The position numbers and the translations under genes were made by a program. DNA of 64,000 nt from Limnohabitans sp. Rim47 (GTDB lineage: Bacteria; Pseudomonadota; Gammaproteobacteria; Burkholderiales; Burkholderiaceae_C). The DNA lies in the NCBI RefSeq assembly GCF_001517545.1, contig NZ_FBYA01000001.1, positions 1,009,979 through 1,073,978 on the forward strand, read 5' to 3'. The notes under the pieces are model-generated. The model did no database searches, was not told the origin of the DNA, and saw only the letters and a list, made by a program, of their open reading frames with translations. Shown here one piece after another: positions 9,022-17,261 of the stretch; the first letter of the stretch is position 1; the number at the start of each line of letters is the position of its first letter.

Positions 9022-9175
9022 GGGCTCAATATCGGGATAACCCGCTAGTGTAGGCGGTTGGGGGTGGGCTTGAGAAACCAGCGGGTATTCAATGCAACGG
9101 GACAGGATGAGCATGCCAGCGCACTATTTTTCCGATTCAGCCACTGGCCAACAGCGCTTGCCGGACAATGGACCT

Positions 9176-9775
9176 ATGCCGTTTTCCATCGCCGCGCCCG
9201 TCCACCACGAACTGCTCATTAAAAAGAGCCGTTTCATCGCCAGCATCGAGCCCGTTGCAGGGCGCGAAGAGGCGCAGGCTCGGGTGGCCCAGCTCAAAGC
9301 CGAACACCCTGACGCGGCCCATGTTTGCTGGGCCTTGCTGGCGGGCGGTCAGTCGGCGGCCAACGACGATGGCGAGCCCGGTGGCACGGCAGGGCGCCCC
9401 ATGCTGGAAGTGCTGAGGCACCAGGAGCTGGAAGGTGTCATGGCCTCGGTGGTGCGCTACTTTGGCGGCGTCAAACTGGGTGCAGGAGGCTTGGTGCGGG
9501 CCTACACCGATGCCGTGGCTCAAGCGCTGCTGACCGCAGAAAAAATCCCGCTGATCAAGCAGACACAGCTGGCCTGCAGCGTGCCCTATGCACTCGAAGG
9601 TCTGGTGCGCCGAGAGGTCGATCTGGCCAAAGCCCAGTTGCAGGAGGTCAAGCACGGCAGCGTGGTGAGCTTGCACTTTGTCCTGCCAGAAACCCAAGCC
9701 GCCGCTTTGACGGAGCGACTGAGTGAAAGCGGACGCGGCCAATTGGTTTGGCTGGACACTGCGTTGATTGAATGA
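9176..9775 (+). CDS. yigZ: YigZ/IMPACT family protein (UPF0029)
   Basis: 199-residue YigZ protein. The N-terminal UPF0029 domain carries HHELLIKKSRFIA, the hallmark NDDGEPGGTAGRPML, and VVRYFGGVKLGAGGLVRAY. The C-terminal domain has the elongation-factor-G-like fold. Eukaryotic IMPACT regulates GCN2; the bacterial role is unknown, perhaps nucleic acid or ribosome binding. The start at 9176 follows the family start; an in-frame ATG at 9116 would add 20 poorly conserved residues. It is followed by the chromate transporter genes on the same strand, 13 bases away. Confidence 0.9.
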   Translation: MPFSIAAPVHHELLIKKSRFIASIEPVAGREEAQARVAQLKAEHPDAAHVCWALLAGGQSAANDDGEPGGTAGRPMLEVLRHQELEGVMASVVRYFGGVKLGAGGLVRAYTDAVAQALLTAEKIPLIKQTQLACSVPYALEGLVRREVDLAKAQLQEVKHGSVVSLHFVLPETQAAALTERLSESGRGQLVWLDTALIE

Positions 9776-9788
9776 AAGCACAAGGATA

Positions 9789-10394
9789 ATGCCGGCCATG
9801 CCCGAAATCGCCCCTCTGAACAAACCCAGCTCCAAAACCGAGCTTTTTGTGTCGTTCACCCTGCTGGCCCTGCAGGGCTTTGGCGGTGTTCTGGCCGTCG
9901 TGCAGCGCGAGCTGGTCGAGAAAAAGCACTGGATGACCCGAGAGCAATTTGTCGAAGACTGGGCCGTGGCCCAGATCATGCCGGGCCCCAATGTGGTCAA
10001 TCTTTCGCTGATGATTGGGGGTCGTTATTTTGGTTTGCCCGGCGCTTTGGCCGGCGTGGCGGGCATGTTGGCAGCACCGATGGTGGTGGTTTTGCTGCTG
10101 GCCGTGGCGTTTGGCGGCGTGTCTGACGAGGCTTGGGCGCAAGGGGCTTTGCGCGGCATGGGGGCGGTATCGGCCGGATTGATTGCAGCGGTTGGCCTCA
10201 AATTGATCAGCGCCCTGCGCGGCAACCCGATGGGCATGCCGGTGTGCATCGCACTGGCAGCGGCGAGTTTTGTCGGGGTGGGCCTGCTGCGCTGGCCTTT
10301 GGCTTATGTGTTGCTGGGCACGGGCCTGGTGGCCTGCGGCTGGGCTTACCTGCAACTGGCCAAACAAGCCGCCCGCGCCGGAGAAGCGCCATGA
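9789..10394 (+). CDS. chrA: chromate transporter, N-terminal-type half (short ChrA)
   Basis: 201-residue half-size ChrA of the CHR superfamily. Motifs seen are LLALQGFGGVLAVVQRELVEKK, shortened here by the flanks, and the MPGPNVVNLSLMIGGRYFG loop that marks chromate transporters. About six hydrophobic segments. Short CHR proteins work as a pair of oppositely oriented halves; the second half begins four bases before this stop (ATGA). ATGs at 9789 and 9798 are both possible starts; an AAGGA site is closer to ideal spacing for 9798. The pair may export chromate, but many such pairs have no demonstrated substrate. Confidence 0.85.
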   Translation: MPAMPEIAPLNKPSSKTELFVSFTLLALQGFGGVLAVVQRELVEKKHWMTREQFVEDWAVAQIMPGPNVVNLSLMIGGRYFGLPGALAGVAGMLAAPMVVVLLLAVAFGGVSDEAWAQGALRGMGAVSAGLIAAVGLKLISALRGNPMGMPVCIALAAASFVGVGLLRWPLAYVLLGTGLVACGWAYLQLAKQAARAGEAP

Positions 10395-10993
10395 ACCCCG
10401 TGCTGCAATTGACGGCCCAGGATTGGCTGAGCCTGTTCAACCATTTTGCTTCGCTGTCGCTCTTGGCCGTGGGTGGCGCGATCACCACCGCACCTGACAT
10501 GCACCGTTTTTTGGTGGACGAGTCGCAGTGGCTGAGCGACAGCCAGTTCACCTCGTCCATCGCATTGGCCCAAGCCGCACCCGGCCCCAACATCTTGTTT
10601 GTGGCTTTGATGGGCTGGAACGTGGGGCTGAATGCCGGTGCAGGCTTAGGCGGTGGTTGGATCAGCGCAGGCCTGGCCAGCCTGGGTGTATTGGTCACCA
10701 TGCTCGGGATGGTGTTGCCATCCTCGGTGCTGACCTACACGGCCACGCGCTGGGCGCACCAACACCGCGAAAAACTCGGTATCAGGGCCTTCAAAGTGGG
10801 CATGGCCCCCATCGTGATCGCGTTGTTGCTGAGCACCGCTTGGCTTTTGACCATCAGCCACAAGCAGCCCGAACAAGACTGGCCGCTGTATTTGCTGACG
10901 GCGCTGACCACCCTGATGGTCTGGCGCACGCAAGTTCACATGCTTTGGCTGATTGGTTTGGGGGCTCTGCTGGGGGCGCTCGGCTGGGTTTGA
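10391..10993 (+). CDS. chrA: chromate transporter, C-terminal-type half (short ChrA)
   Basis: 200-residue second half-size CHR protein, coupled to the first by a 4-base overlap. It has the family pattern SLLAVGGAITTAPDMHRFLVD, ALAQAAPGPNILFVALMGWN and five to six membrane segments, ending in WLIGLGALLGALGW. Paired short ChrA genes are common in beta-proteobacteria and assemble as a heterodimer of opposite topology. It converges on the lipoprotein gene at 11011-11361 with only 17 bases between stops. No ChrB or metal regulator lies alongside, so chromate inducibility cannot be claimed. Confidence 0.85.
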   Translation: MNPVLQLTAQDWLSLFNHFASLSLLAVGGAITTAPDMHRFLVDESQWLSDSQFTSSIALAQAAPGPNILFVALMGWNVGLNAGAGLGGGWISAGLASLGVLVTMLGMVLPSSVLTYTATRWAHQHREKLGIRAFKVGMAPIVIALLLSTAWLLTISHKQPEQDWPLYLLTALTTLMVWRTQVHMLWLIGLGALLGALGWV

Positions 10994-11010
10994 AGCAGCG
11001 CTTTTTTGTC

Positions 11011-11361
11011 TCAGCGCGGGTTCTCGAAGAACACGGTATTTGAGTAATCGCTGATCTCGAAATACACCTTCTTCTCGGTGGGATCCGCAACCATGTTCAG
11101 GTTTTCATCGAGCACGCCGTAGCCGTAGCGGTAAGCACGGGGCTTGCCATCGTCAGTGCCCAGGGCGGTGCTGATCTTGTCCACCTTCAAAAAGCGACGA
11201 ACCACTTTGTCCCCGGCATAGACTTCCAACACGCCATTGGTGCCGGTCCAGTTCTGGATGTCACGGCTGATCTTGTTTTGCTGCTCTTGGGTGCAAGCGG
11301 CGAGCAAAGTGGCGCTGAGGACCACCGCAGTCAGTGTGATCCGTTTTGTGTTGTTGTTCAT
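11011..11361 (-). CDS. small lipoprotein of unknown function
   Basis: 116-residue predicted outer-membrane or periplasmic lipoprotein. The N-terminus is basic (MNNNTKRITL), followed by a hydrophobic core and a lipobox ending in LLAAC, which would be cleaved before the Cys at about residue 22. The mature part has the segments NWTGTNGVLEVYAGDKVV and YRYGYGVLDENLN and ends EISDYSNTVFFENPR. The start is decided by a GGGAG site seven bases upstream; an upstream extension lacks a signal peptide. It follows rlmB on the same strand after about 108 bases. I do not recognise the family. Confidence 0.75.
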   Translation of the reverse strand: MNNNTKRITLTAVVLSATLLAACTQEQQNKISRDIQNWTGTNGVLEVYAGDKVVRRFLKVDKISTALGTDDGKPRAYRYGYGVLDENLNMVADPTEKKVYFEISDYSNTVFFENPR

Positions 11362-11469
11362 TGGAAACTCCCTTGTTGATGTGTTGCTGTGCGTATCGGG
11401 GCTGAAGCCACCGACCCACAAGATACGCTTATTTGCAGGCGGGATCTTCAGCGCCAACCAAGGTGCCAA

Positions 11470-12204
11470 TTAACTGCGCTGGCGCAGCGCCTCGTACAGG
11501 CACACACCGCTGGCCACCGAAACGTTCAGGCTTTCTACCGCGCCGCGCATTGGGATGCTCACCAGTTCATCGCAGTTTTTGCGGGTTAGCTGGCGCATGC
11601 CATCGCCCTCTGCGCCCAACACCAAGGCGGTGGGCACTTTCAGGTCGGCTTGGTAAATGCTGCGTGGCGCGTCGCCGCTGGTGCCGATCACCCAGATGCT
11701 GCGCTCTTTGAGTTCGCCCAAAGTGCGAGCCAGGTTGGTGACCATGAAATAAGGCACGGTTTCGGCCGCGCCGCTGGCCACTTTCGCGACGGTGGCGTTG
11801 ATGCCTGCCGCGTGGTCTTTGGGGGCGATCACCGCGTGTGCGCCAGCTCCGTCGGCCACACGCAAGCAGGCGCCCAGGTTGTGCGGGTCGGTCACGCCGT
11901 CGAGCACCAAGAGCAAAGGCGGACCTTCGACGGTGTCGAGCAGATCGTCCAGCGAATGGTTTTGGGGAATGGGCGCGACCATGGCCACCACGCCCTGATG
12001 ACCGTGGCCACCGGCCAACTTGGCCAGTCGCTCGCCATCGGACTCGATCATGCGCATGCCCGAATCGCGGGCCTTGTCGATGAACTGCCGCATGCGGGCA
12101 TCGCGGCGCGTCACCTCGTAATGGATTTCAACAATGGATTGGGGGGCGATCTTGAGGCGAACGCCCACGGCATGAAAGCCGAACAGCACTTTATGGGTAG
12201 ACAT
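11470..12204 (-). CDS. rlmB: 23S rRNA (guanosine(2251)-2'-O)-methyltransferase
   Basis: 244-residue SPOUT (TrmH-like) methyltransferase that 2'-O-methylates G2251 of the ribosomal P-site loop in 23S rRNA using SAM. The N-terminal substrate-binding domain begins KVLFGFHAVGVRLK. SPOUT motifs 1-3 are visible: LVLDGVTDPHNLGACLRVAD, LGAEGDGMRQLTR and IPMRGAVESLNVSVASGVCL. The length is normal. It lies 60 bases downstream of the ybbA-like ABC gene on the same strand. Confident. Confidence 0.95.
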   Translation of the reverse strand: MSTHKVLFGFHAVGVRLKIAPQSIVEIHYEVTRRDARMRQFIDKARDSGMRMIESDGERLAKLAGGHGHQGVVAMVAPIPQNHSLDDLLDTVEGPPLLLVLDGVTDPHNLGACLRVADGAGAHAVIAPKDHAAGINATVAKVASGAAETVPYFMVTNLARTLGELKERSIWVIGTSGDAPRSIYQADLKVPTALVLGAEGDGMRQLTRKNCDELVSIPMRGAVESLNVSVASGVCLYEALRQRS

Positions 12205-12264
12205 GCTTGGATTATCGTTGCTCAGCCACGCGTCATGACCGCTTGCAGCAAACCGGCACGGGCT

Positions 12265-12954
12265 TTAAGCCTGAGAGGCCGTCGATTCAGACAAACGCCC
12301 GGCCTGGATCACCAGACTGCGTTCACAGCGTGCGGCCAATTGGCGGTCGTGCGTGACCAGGACCAAGGTGGTGCCTTGCTCGCGGTTGAGCGCGAACATC
12401 AAATCCATGATGGCCTCGCCCGTGGCGTGGTCCAGGCTGCCCGTGGGCTCGTCGGCCAGCAGCAGGTCGGGTTGCACCACAAAAGCGCGGGCCAAAGCCA
12501 CGCGCTGCTGCTCGCCGCCGGACAGCACTTTGGGCAGGTGCTTGAGGCGCTCACCCAAACCCACGCGTTGCAGCATGGCCGTAGCGGTGTTGCGGGCATC
12601 GGGCCGGTCGGCCAGCTCCAGCGGCAACATGACGTTTTCCAGCGCCGTCAGATTGGGCATGAGTTGGAAGCTCTGAAAGACAAAACCCACATGCTGTGCG
12701 CGCACCGCCGCCCGTTCGTCCTCGGACAATTCAAACAGCGATTGACCTGCCAACACCACTTGCCCGGCGCTGGGCGTGTCCAGCCCCGCCAAAATGGCCA
12801 GCAAGGTGCTTTTGCCCGAACCAGAAGCACCGACAATAGAAGCTGTTTCGCCCGCGTTCAAAGAGAAATCGATATCGCGCAAAATAGCCAGCTGACCGCT
12901 GGCATCCTGCACACTTTTCGAGACGCCACGCACGGCAATGATGGATTCAGGCAT
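12265..12954 (-). CDS. ybbA: YbbA-type ABC transporter ATP-binding protein
   Basis: 229-residue ABC ATPase of the LolD/MacB-like branch, closest to YbbA in size and context. Walker A GASGSGKST, signature LSGGEQQRVALARA and Walker B LLLADEPTGSLD are intact. In E. coli ybbA lies divergent from the thioesterase gene tesA and next to the permease gene ybbP. The divergent tesA is preserved here (the two start codons overlap), but no YbbP-like permease follows; rlmB is next. The permease may be encoded elsewhere. An upstream frame extension is antisense to tesA and was discarded. The substrate is unknown. Confidence 0.87.
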   Translation of the reverse strand: MPESIIAVRGVSKSVQDASGQLAILRDIDFSLNAGETASIVGASGSGKSTLLAILAGLDTPSAGQVVLAGQSLFELSEDERAAVRAQHVGFVFQSFQLMPNLTALENVMLPLELADRPDARNTATAMLQRVGLGERLKHLPKVLSGGEQQRVALARAFVVQPDLLLADEPTGSLDHATGEAIMDLMFALNREQGTTLVLVTHDRQLAARCERSLVIQAGRLSESTASQA

Positions 12955-13603
12955 GCACAAACCTTTGTTAAGACGACGCCACTTTAACTGCACCCTGCTG
13001 GCCCTTGCCAGCTGGGGCTTTGGCGCGTCCACGCAGGCTTCACCCGCACAACGTATTTTGGTGGTGGGCGACTCGCTGAGTGCCGAATACGGCCTGGCCC
13101 GAGGCACGGGTTGGGTGGCCTTGCTGCAAAAACAACTGGTCCAAGACAAGCCCGGCGTCGAAGTGGTCAACGCCAGCATCAGCGGCGAAACCACCTCGGG
13201 TGGCCGCTCGCGCATGGCCGCCCTGCTGCAAAAGCACCAACCCAGCCATGTGGTGATTGAGTTGGGTGGCAACGACGCTTTGCGCGGCCTGCCCCTGAAA
13301 ATGACCCAAGACAATCTGCAAGCCATGACTGGCCAGGCCCAGGCTGCGGGCGCCAAGGTCACGCTGCTGGGCATGCAAATGCCCCCCAACTACGGCTCCG
13401 ACATGGCACGCCAATTTGAAGCGGCGTTTGCCCAAGTGGCTAAAAGCCAAAAAGCGGCACTGGTGCCCTTCTTTTTGAAAGGCATCGGCGATGACCCCGA
13501 GCCGCTCAAATGGTTCCAGGCCGACCGCATCCACCCCAACGAAGCCGCGCAGCCGCGGATGCTGGCCAATGTCTGGCCTACTTTGAAGAAACAATTGAAA
13601 TGA
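12953..13603 (+). CDS. tesA: TesA-like SGNH/GDSL esterase (acyl-CoA thioesterase I / arylesterase)
   Basis: 216-residue secreted SGNH hydrolase. A basic start and hydrophobic stretch (CTLLALASWGFGASTQA) form a signal peptide, so the enzyme is likely periplasmic. Block I VVGDSLSAEYGL holds the nucleophile Ser; ISGETTSGG and ELGGNDALRG supply the oxyanion Gly and Asn; DRIHPNEAAQ gives the Asp-His of the triad. It hydrolyses acyl-CoA or aryl esters. Its ATG overlaps that of the divergent ybbA-like gene by two bases. The stop overlaps the mnmH start. ATGs at 12938 and 12941 are possible but would lie inside the ybbA coding region. Confidence 0.9.
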   Translation: MHKPLLRRRHFNCTLLALASWGFGASTQASPAQRILVVGDSLSAEYGLARGTGWVALLQKQLVQDKPGVEVVNASISGETTSGGRSRMAALLQKHQPSHVVIELGGNDALRGLPLKMTQDNLQAMTGQAQAAGAKVTLLGMQMPPNYGSDMARQFEAAFAQVAKSQKAALVPFFLKGIGDDPEPLKWFQADRIHPNEAAQPRMLANVWPTLKKQLK

Positions 13604-14673
13604 GCGTTCACCTGATATCGGCCTTTGATGCCATGGCCAAACTGAACCAGTTTGACGCCATCCTGGACGCACGATCGGAAGGCGAACACGCCGAAGACCA
13701 CTTGCCGGGCGCACTGAGCTGGCCTTCGCTCAACAACGAAGAACGCATCCGCGTGGGCACGCTTTACAAACAGGTCAACCCGTTTGAAGCCCAAAAGGTC
13801 GGTGCCGCGCTGGTGGCCAAAAACATCGCCCGCCACATCGAGGCACATGTGATGGACAAGCCCCGCAACTGGCAACCGCTGGTGTATTGCTGGCGTGGCG
13901 GCAAACGCAGCAACTCATTGGCGCTGATCCTGGGGCAAATTGGCTTCAAGGTGCACTTGATCGAAGGCGGCTACAAAGCTTTTCGCAAAGAGGTCGTGGA
14001 AGACACGCCGCGACAGGCGCAGCGCTTGCAGTTTCAGGTACTGTGCGGGCCCACAGGCTCGGGCAAAACACGCTTGCTGCAGGCTTTGGCGCAAACAGGC
14101 GCACAGGTGCTGGACCTGGAGGCCATTGCCTGTCACCGCAGCTCGGTGTTGGGCTTGATCCCCGGCACGCCGCAACCCACTCAAAAAGCCTTTGACACAC
14201 AAGTCTGGGATGCGCTGCGCGGTTTCAGCGCAGACCGCCCGGTGTTTGTAGAAGCAGAAAGCAAAAAGGTGGGCAACCTGACAGTGCCTGCCGAGCTGAT
14301 GGTGGCCATGCGGGCCAGCCCTTGCCTGCGGGTGGATTTGTCGCTGGAAAACCGGGTGAATTTGTTGCTGGAAGACTATGCGTTTTTCACGCAAGATCGC
14401 GCCTTGTTTGCCGACCGGCTGGAGCGCTTGACGGCCCTGCGCGGCAAAACCGTGGTGCAAGGCTGGCAAGAAAGAATCGAGCGGGGGGAAATGCGCGAGG
14501 TGGTGACCGAATTGCTCTCAGGCCACTACGACCCGGGTTATGAAACTTCGACTGGGAAAAACTTTGTGCATTACGCCAAAGCCCCCTTGATCGCGCCGGC
14601 CAGCCACAGCATGGACGACATGCTGACACTGGCACATCAACTGGTGAAAGTGCCGACTGAAAGTGGTCAATGA
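13600..14673 (+). CDS. mnmH: tRNA 2-selenouridine synthase / geranyl-2-thiouridine enzyme
   Basis: 357-residue MnmH (SelU/YbbB). It converts 2-thiouridine at tRNA position 34 through a geranylated intermediate to 2-selenouridine. The N-terminal rhodanese domain has the catalytic Cys in LVYCWRGGKRSNSL; the C-terminal domain has a P-loop CGPTGSGKTRLL and FVEAESKKVGNL. The length is normal. The start ATG overlaps the tesA stop (ATGA). The selenium donor enzyme SelD is not in the window. The protein family is clear. Confidence 0.93.
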   Translation: MSVHLISAFDAMAKLNQFDAILDARSEGEHAEDHLPGALSWPSLNNEERIRVGTLYKQVNPFEAQKVGAALVAKNIARHIEAHVMDKPRNWQPLVYCWRGGKRSNSLALILGQIGFKVHLIEGGYKAFRKEVVEDTPRQAQRLQFQVLCGPTGSGKTRLLQALAQTGAQVLDLEAIACHRSSVLGLIPGTPQPTQKAFDTQVWDALRGFSADRPVFVEAESKKVGNLTVPAELMVAMRASPCLRVDLSLENRVNLLLEDYAFFTQDRALFADRLERLTALRGKTVVQGWQERIERGEMREVVTELLSGHYDPGYETSTGKNFVHYAKAPLIAPASHSMDDMLTLAHQLVKVPTESGQ

Positions 14674-14725
14674 GTTTTCAGTGAGCCGTCTCCGCAAGCG
14701 CAAAAACGGTGTCAGTCAGGAGGCG

Positions 14726-14935
14726 TCAAACGGGAGGCGTTTGCGCGTCAGCAGCATCGGGCGCTGCAACGGCGTTGACTGAGTGGTCTGCCTCGTCGGC
14801 CGCATCTGGATCGGACCCGTCATCTGGAAAAAGACCTGATTTGCGGTCAGACTTGGCTTTGAGCTTGTCTTCTTTTTTGCGTTTCTTGGCCAATTCTTTC
14901 TGGCGCTTTTCGAATCCGTAGTTGGGTGTGGCCAA
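14726..14935 (-). CDS. small lysine-rich conserved protein, TTG start
   Basis: 69-residue highly basic protein that begins (M)ATPNYGFEKRQKELAKKRK, then KEDKLKAKSDRK, with an Ala/Asp-rich tail. The start is TTG at 14935, supported by an AAAGGAG-type site six bases upstream. The frame extends 27 codons further, but that part overlaps the end of the DUF2189 gene in another frame. I recall similar short proteins in Burkholderiales, without a known role. The charge suggests RNA or ribosome contact, but that is speculation. It converges with mnmH. Confidence 0.62.
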   Translation of the reverse strand: MATPNYGFEKRQKELAKKRKKEDKLKAKSDRKSGLFPDDGSDPDAADEADHSVNAVAAPDAADAQTPPV

Positions 14936-14945
14936 GATGGCTCCT

Positions 14946-15833
14946 TTAATTTGAGCTGCCCAATGTAACAGCTTCTTCAGGGCTTTCTTCCCATTCAACG
15001 CTGCCACGGTAAGCATGCCAGCTGGCGTGGCCCAACCAAGGGCCTACGACGATGATGCCCATGGCCCATGGCCACAAGGCAGCCAGCACCAAAACGCTGA
15101 GCAACAAGCCCCACAAGAACATGACCCCCGGATGGCTAAAAACCACCCGCATGCTGGTCAGCACAGCAGAAATGGCATCGGTGTCGCGGTCCAAAATCAT
15201 GGGGATCGATACCACCGACAGGCCATAAACCAGCGCGGCAAAAGCACCACCCACCGCCAGATAGACGATCAAGAACTCGATGTTTTGCGGATTGAACACG
15301 GCTTCGATCACACCCGTGGTGGACGGCATGCCGGTGTTGAAGAACACCGCAAACACCACCAGCGATGCCCTACCCCACAACAATTCCAGCACCATGAGCA
15401 CCAAAATCAACATGGCCATGCTGCGGATATGCCGGTCCCAACACATGAGTGATGTGGCCATATCAGGCAACTCGCCCCGCTCTCTTTTGCGGCTGACTTC
15501 GTAAAGGCCCATGGCCAAAAATGGCCCCACCAGCAAGCAGCCCGACACCAAAGACAAGGTGTATTCGGGCTTGTGCCTGAACACCAGGGCTAACACCTGC
15601 GCCATGAACCAGAAGCTCAGGCCATAAAACAAGGCAATACCGGGGTGACGAGTCAGGTCTTGCCAGCCCTTGGCCAACCAGCGAAATGGGTCAGAAAAAC
15701 CCAAATGACGCATGAGCGACTGCGGGCCTTCGGGTGCTGGTGGCACATAAGGTGCTGCCATGGTGGGCAGATCAGCGGACTGTTCAGTGGGCACGGGAAG
15801 CTTGGCGTCTGCAGTCATGGGCAATCGAGTCAT
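14946..15833 (-). CDS. DUF2189 integral membrane protein
   Basis: 295-residue inner-membrane protein of the DUF2189 family. A Pro-rich soluble N-terminus (about 50 residues) is followed by FRWLAKGWQDLTRHPGIALFYG and then about six hydrophobic segments, including GCLLVGPFLAMGLYEVSR, typical of the family. Function unknown. ATG at 15833 or an in-frame ATG at 15818 could start it. It probably shares a transcript with the lysine-rich gene downstream, 10 bases away. Confidence 0.82.
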   Translation of the reverse strand: MTRLPMTADAKLPVPTEQSADLPTMAAPYVPPAPEGPQSLMRHLGFSDPFRWLAKGWQDLTRHPGIALFYGLSFWFMAQVLALVFRHKPEYTLSLVSGCLLVGPFLAMGLYEVSRKRERGELPDMATSLMCWDRHIRSMAMLILVLMVLELLWGRASLVVFAVFFNTGMPSTTGVIEAVFNPQNIEFLIVYLAVGGAFAALVYGLSVVSIPMILDRDTDAISAVLTSMRVVFSHPGVMFLWGLLLSVLVLAALWPWAMGIIVVGPWLGHASWHAYRGSVEWEESPEEAVTLGSSN

Positions 15834-15938
15834 CGGTGAAGTGCCCAGATTACCCCCGCTAAGCGGCCTTGAACAGTCAGGAAACTACCCAGTAGGTCGG
15901 CAATTAACAGGTATTCAGGCTGATTTAAACCGGCCAAC

Positions 15939-17189
15939 TCATGCCCAAGGCAGATGGGCTTGCATGGCTTGATTCAGATCCATCATCAGGTCTTGCGCCG
16001 ACTCGAGGCCCGTAGAAAAACGCACCAAGGTGCCATGCTTCAAATGCGCAGGCCAACCCTGCCGCATAGAGCCCAGCTCATAGGGCACCACCAAGCTGAC
16101 CGGGCCGCCCCAGCTGTAGCCAATTTTGAACAATTTCAGGTGGTCGCAAAACGCATCCACCTGTGCCTGGGTGTAACGGGCATCGATCATCACGCTGAAC
16201 AGGCCTGCCGCCAAACCGGTGCCGGGCTTGCGCTCGCACACGGCTTGCCAATGGGCGTGCCCAGGTGCGCCTTCAAATGCCGGATGCAGCAACTGCGCAC
16301 ACTGCGGCTGGGCTTGCCACCAAGCGGCCAAGATGCGGGCCGTCTGGTCGTGCGCTTGGTAGCGCAGTGAAATGCTCGGCAAGGAGCGCAACACGGATTC
16401 GGCATCGTTCGCCGCCACGCCCAAACCCAAACGCATGTGGCACAGCTTGATTTTCATGTGCAAGGCCGTGTCTCGGGTGATGATGCTGCCCATCAGCACA
16501 TCGCCGCCGCCACTGGGGTATTTGGTCAGCGCATGGGCGCTGATGTCAACGGCCAGACTGCCCTGCTCGCCAAGGTGAACAGCATCCCCCAACAAGTCAA
16601 AAGGCTTGAAGGCCAAACCCGCACCCCAAGTGTTGTCAAGCGCACTGCACACGCCTTGGGCTTGGCACACACGCACCAGCTCGGCCAAGTCAGGAAATTC
16701 CATGCTGACCGAGCCCGGCGCTTCCAGCCACACCAGGCGTGTGCGGGGGCTGATCTTGCGGGCCAGATCAGCGGGGTCCATCGGGTCGTAGACCTGGTGC
16801 GCGATGCCGAAATGGCGCAATTCCCCTTCGGCCAGCGCTTTGTTAGGGCCATAGGCGTTGTCTGGCAACAGCAGCTCATCGCCGCTCTTGAGCAACGCCA
16901 AAGCCACCGTTGCCAATGCGGCCAAGCCACTGGGCACCAGCACGCATTGGGTGCCGCCCTCAAGGGTGCACAAGCGCTCTTCGAGGGTGTAAGTCGTGGG
17001 CGTGCCGTGAAGGCCGTAGGTATAAGCCGATTTGTCCTTCCATTCCCGTTGGCGCATATCGGCCACAGTCGGAAAGTACACCGTTGAGGCCTTGAAAACC
17101 CCCGGCTGAGGCGCCTCAAAACCAGCGGGCGGTTGGTAGGGGTGGTGAATCAACCGGGTCGTGCCCTTGGAGAAGTCTGAATCAGTCAT
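15939..17189 (-). CDS. metC: cystathionine beta-lyase (Cys/Met metabolism PLP enzyme)
   Basis: 416-residue fold-type I PLP enzyme. It cleaves cystathionine to homocysteine, pyruvate and ammonia in methionine synthesis. The PLP lysine lies in ISAHALTKYPSGGG; other family marks are YTYGLHGTPTTYTLEERL, VLVPSGLAALA, NTWGAGLAF and VRFSTGLESAQDL. The start has an AGGA site eight bases upstream. A hairpin terminator separates it from the upstream phosphoribosyltransferase gene. Other gamma-family lyases are possible, but the overall pattern fits MetC best. Confidence 0.9.
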   Translation of the reverse strand: MTDSDFSKGTTRLIHHPYQPPAGFEAPQPGVFKASTVYFPTVADMRQREWKDKSAYTYGLHGTPTTYTLEERLCTLEGGTQCVLVPSGLAALATVALALLKSGDELLLPDNAYGPNKALAEGELRHFGIAHQVYDPMDPADLARKISPRTRLVWLEAPGSVSMEFPDLAELVRVCQAQGVCSALDNTWGAGLAFKPFDLLGDAVHLGEQGSLAVDISAHALTKYPSGGGDVLMGSIITRDTALHMKIKLCHMRLGLGVAANDAESVLRSLPSISLRYQAHDQTARILAAWWQAQPQCAQLLHPAFEGAPGHAHWQAVCERKPGTGLAAGLFSVMIDARYTQAQVDAFCDHLKLFKIGYSWGGPVSLVVPYELGSMRQGWPAHLKHGTLVRFSTGLESAQDLMMDLNQAMQAHLPWA

Positions 17190-17208
17190 CTTGTCATCCT
17201 AATGCAAA

Positions 17209-17228
17209 CAGCCTCCCAAAGGAGGCTG
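17209..17228 (-). terminator. hairpin terminator after the phosphoribosyltransferase gene
   Basis: Perfect 8-base inverted repeat CAGCCTCC/GGAGGCTG with a 4-base loop. On the minus strand it is followed by a short T-rich run (TTTGCATT). It lies between the stop at 17262 and the metC start at 17189, so it would end the long hfl/purA transcript and leave metC with its own control. The T run is short, so termination may be partial. Confidence 0.6.
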
Positions 17229-17261
17229 TGAAAAGTCAATCGGCGCAGCGCACCCAATGGG

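Noticed and set aside
6868..9048. 726-codon plus-strand open frame opposite ygiQ
   Set aside because: It mirrors the ygiQ coding strand in a GC-rich gene, shows no recognisable motif and has biased His/Val/Gly composition typical of antisense frames.
9022..9114. N-terminal extension of ygiQ by 31 residues
   Set aside because: Family sequence begins at the ATG at 9021 and the extension overlaps the divergent yigZ leader.
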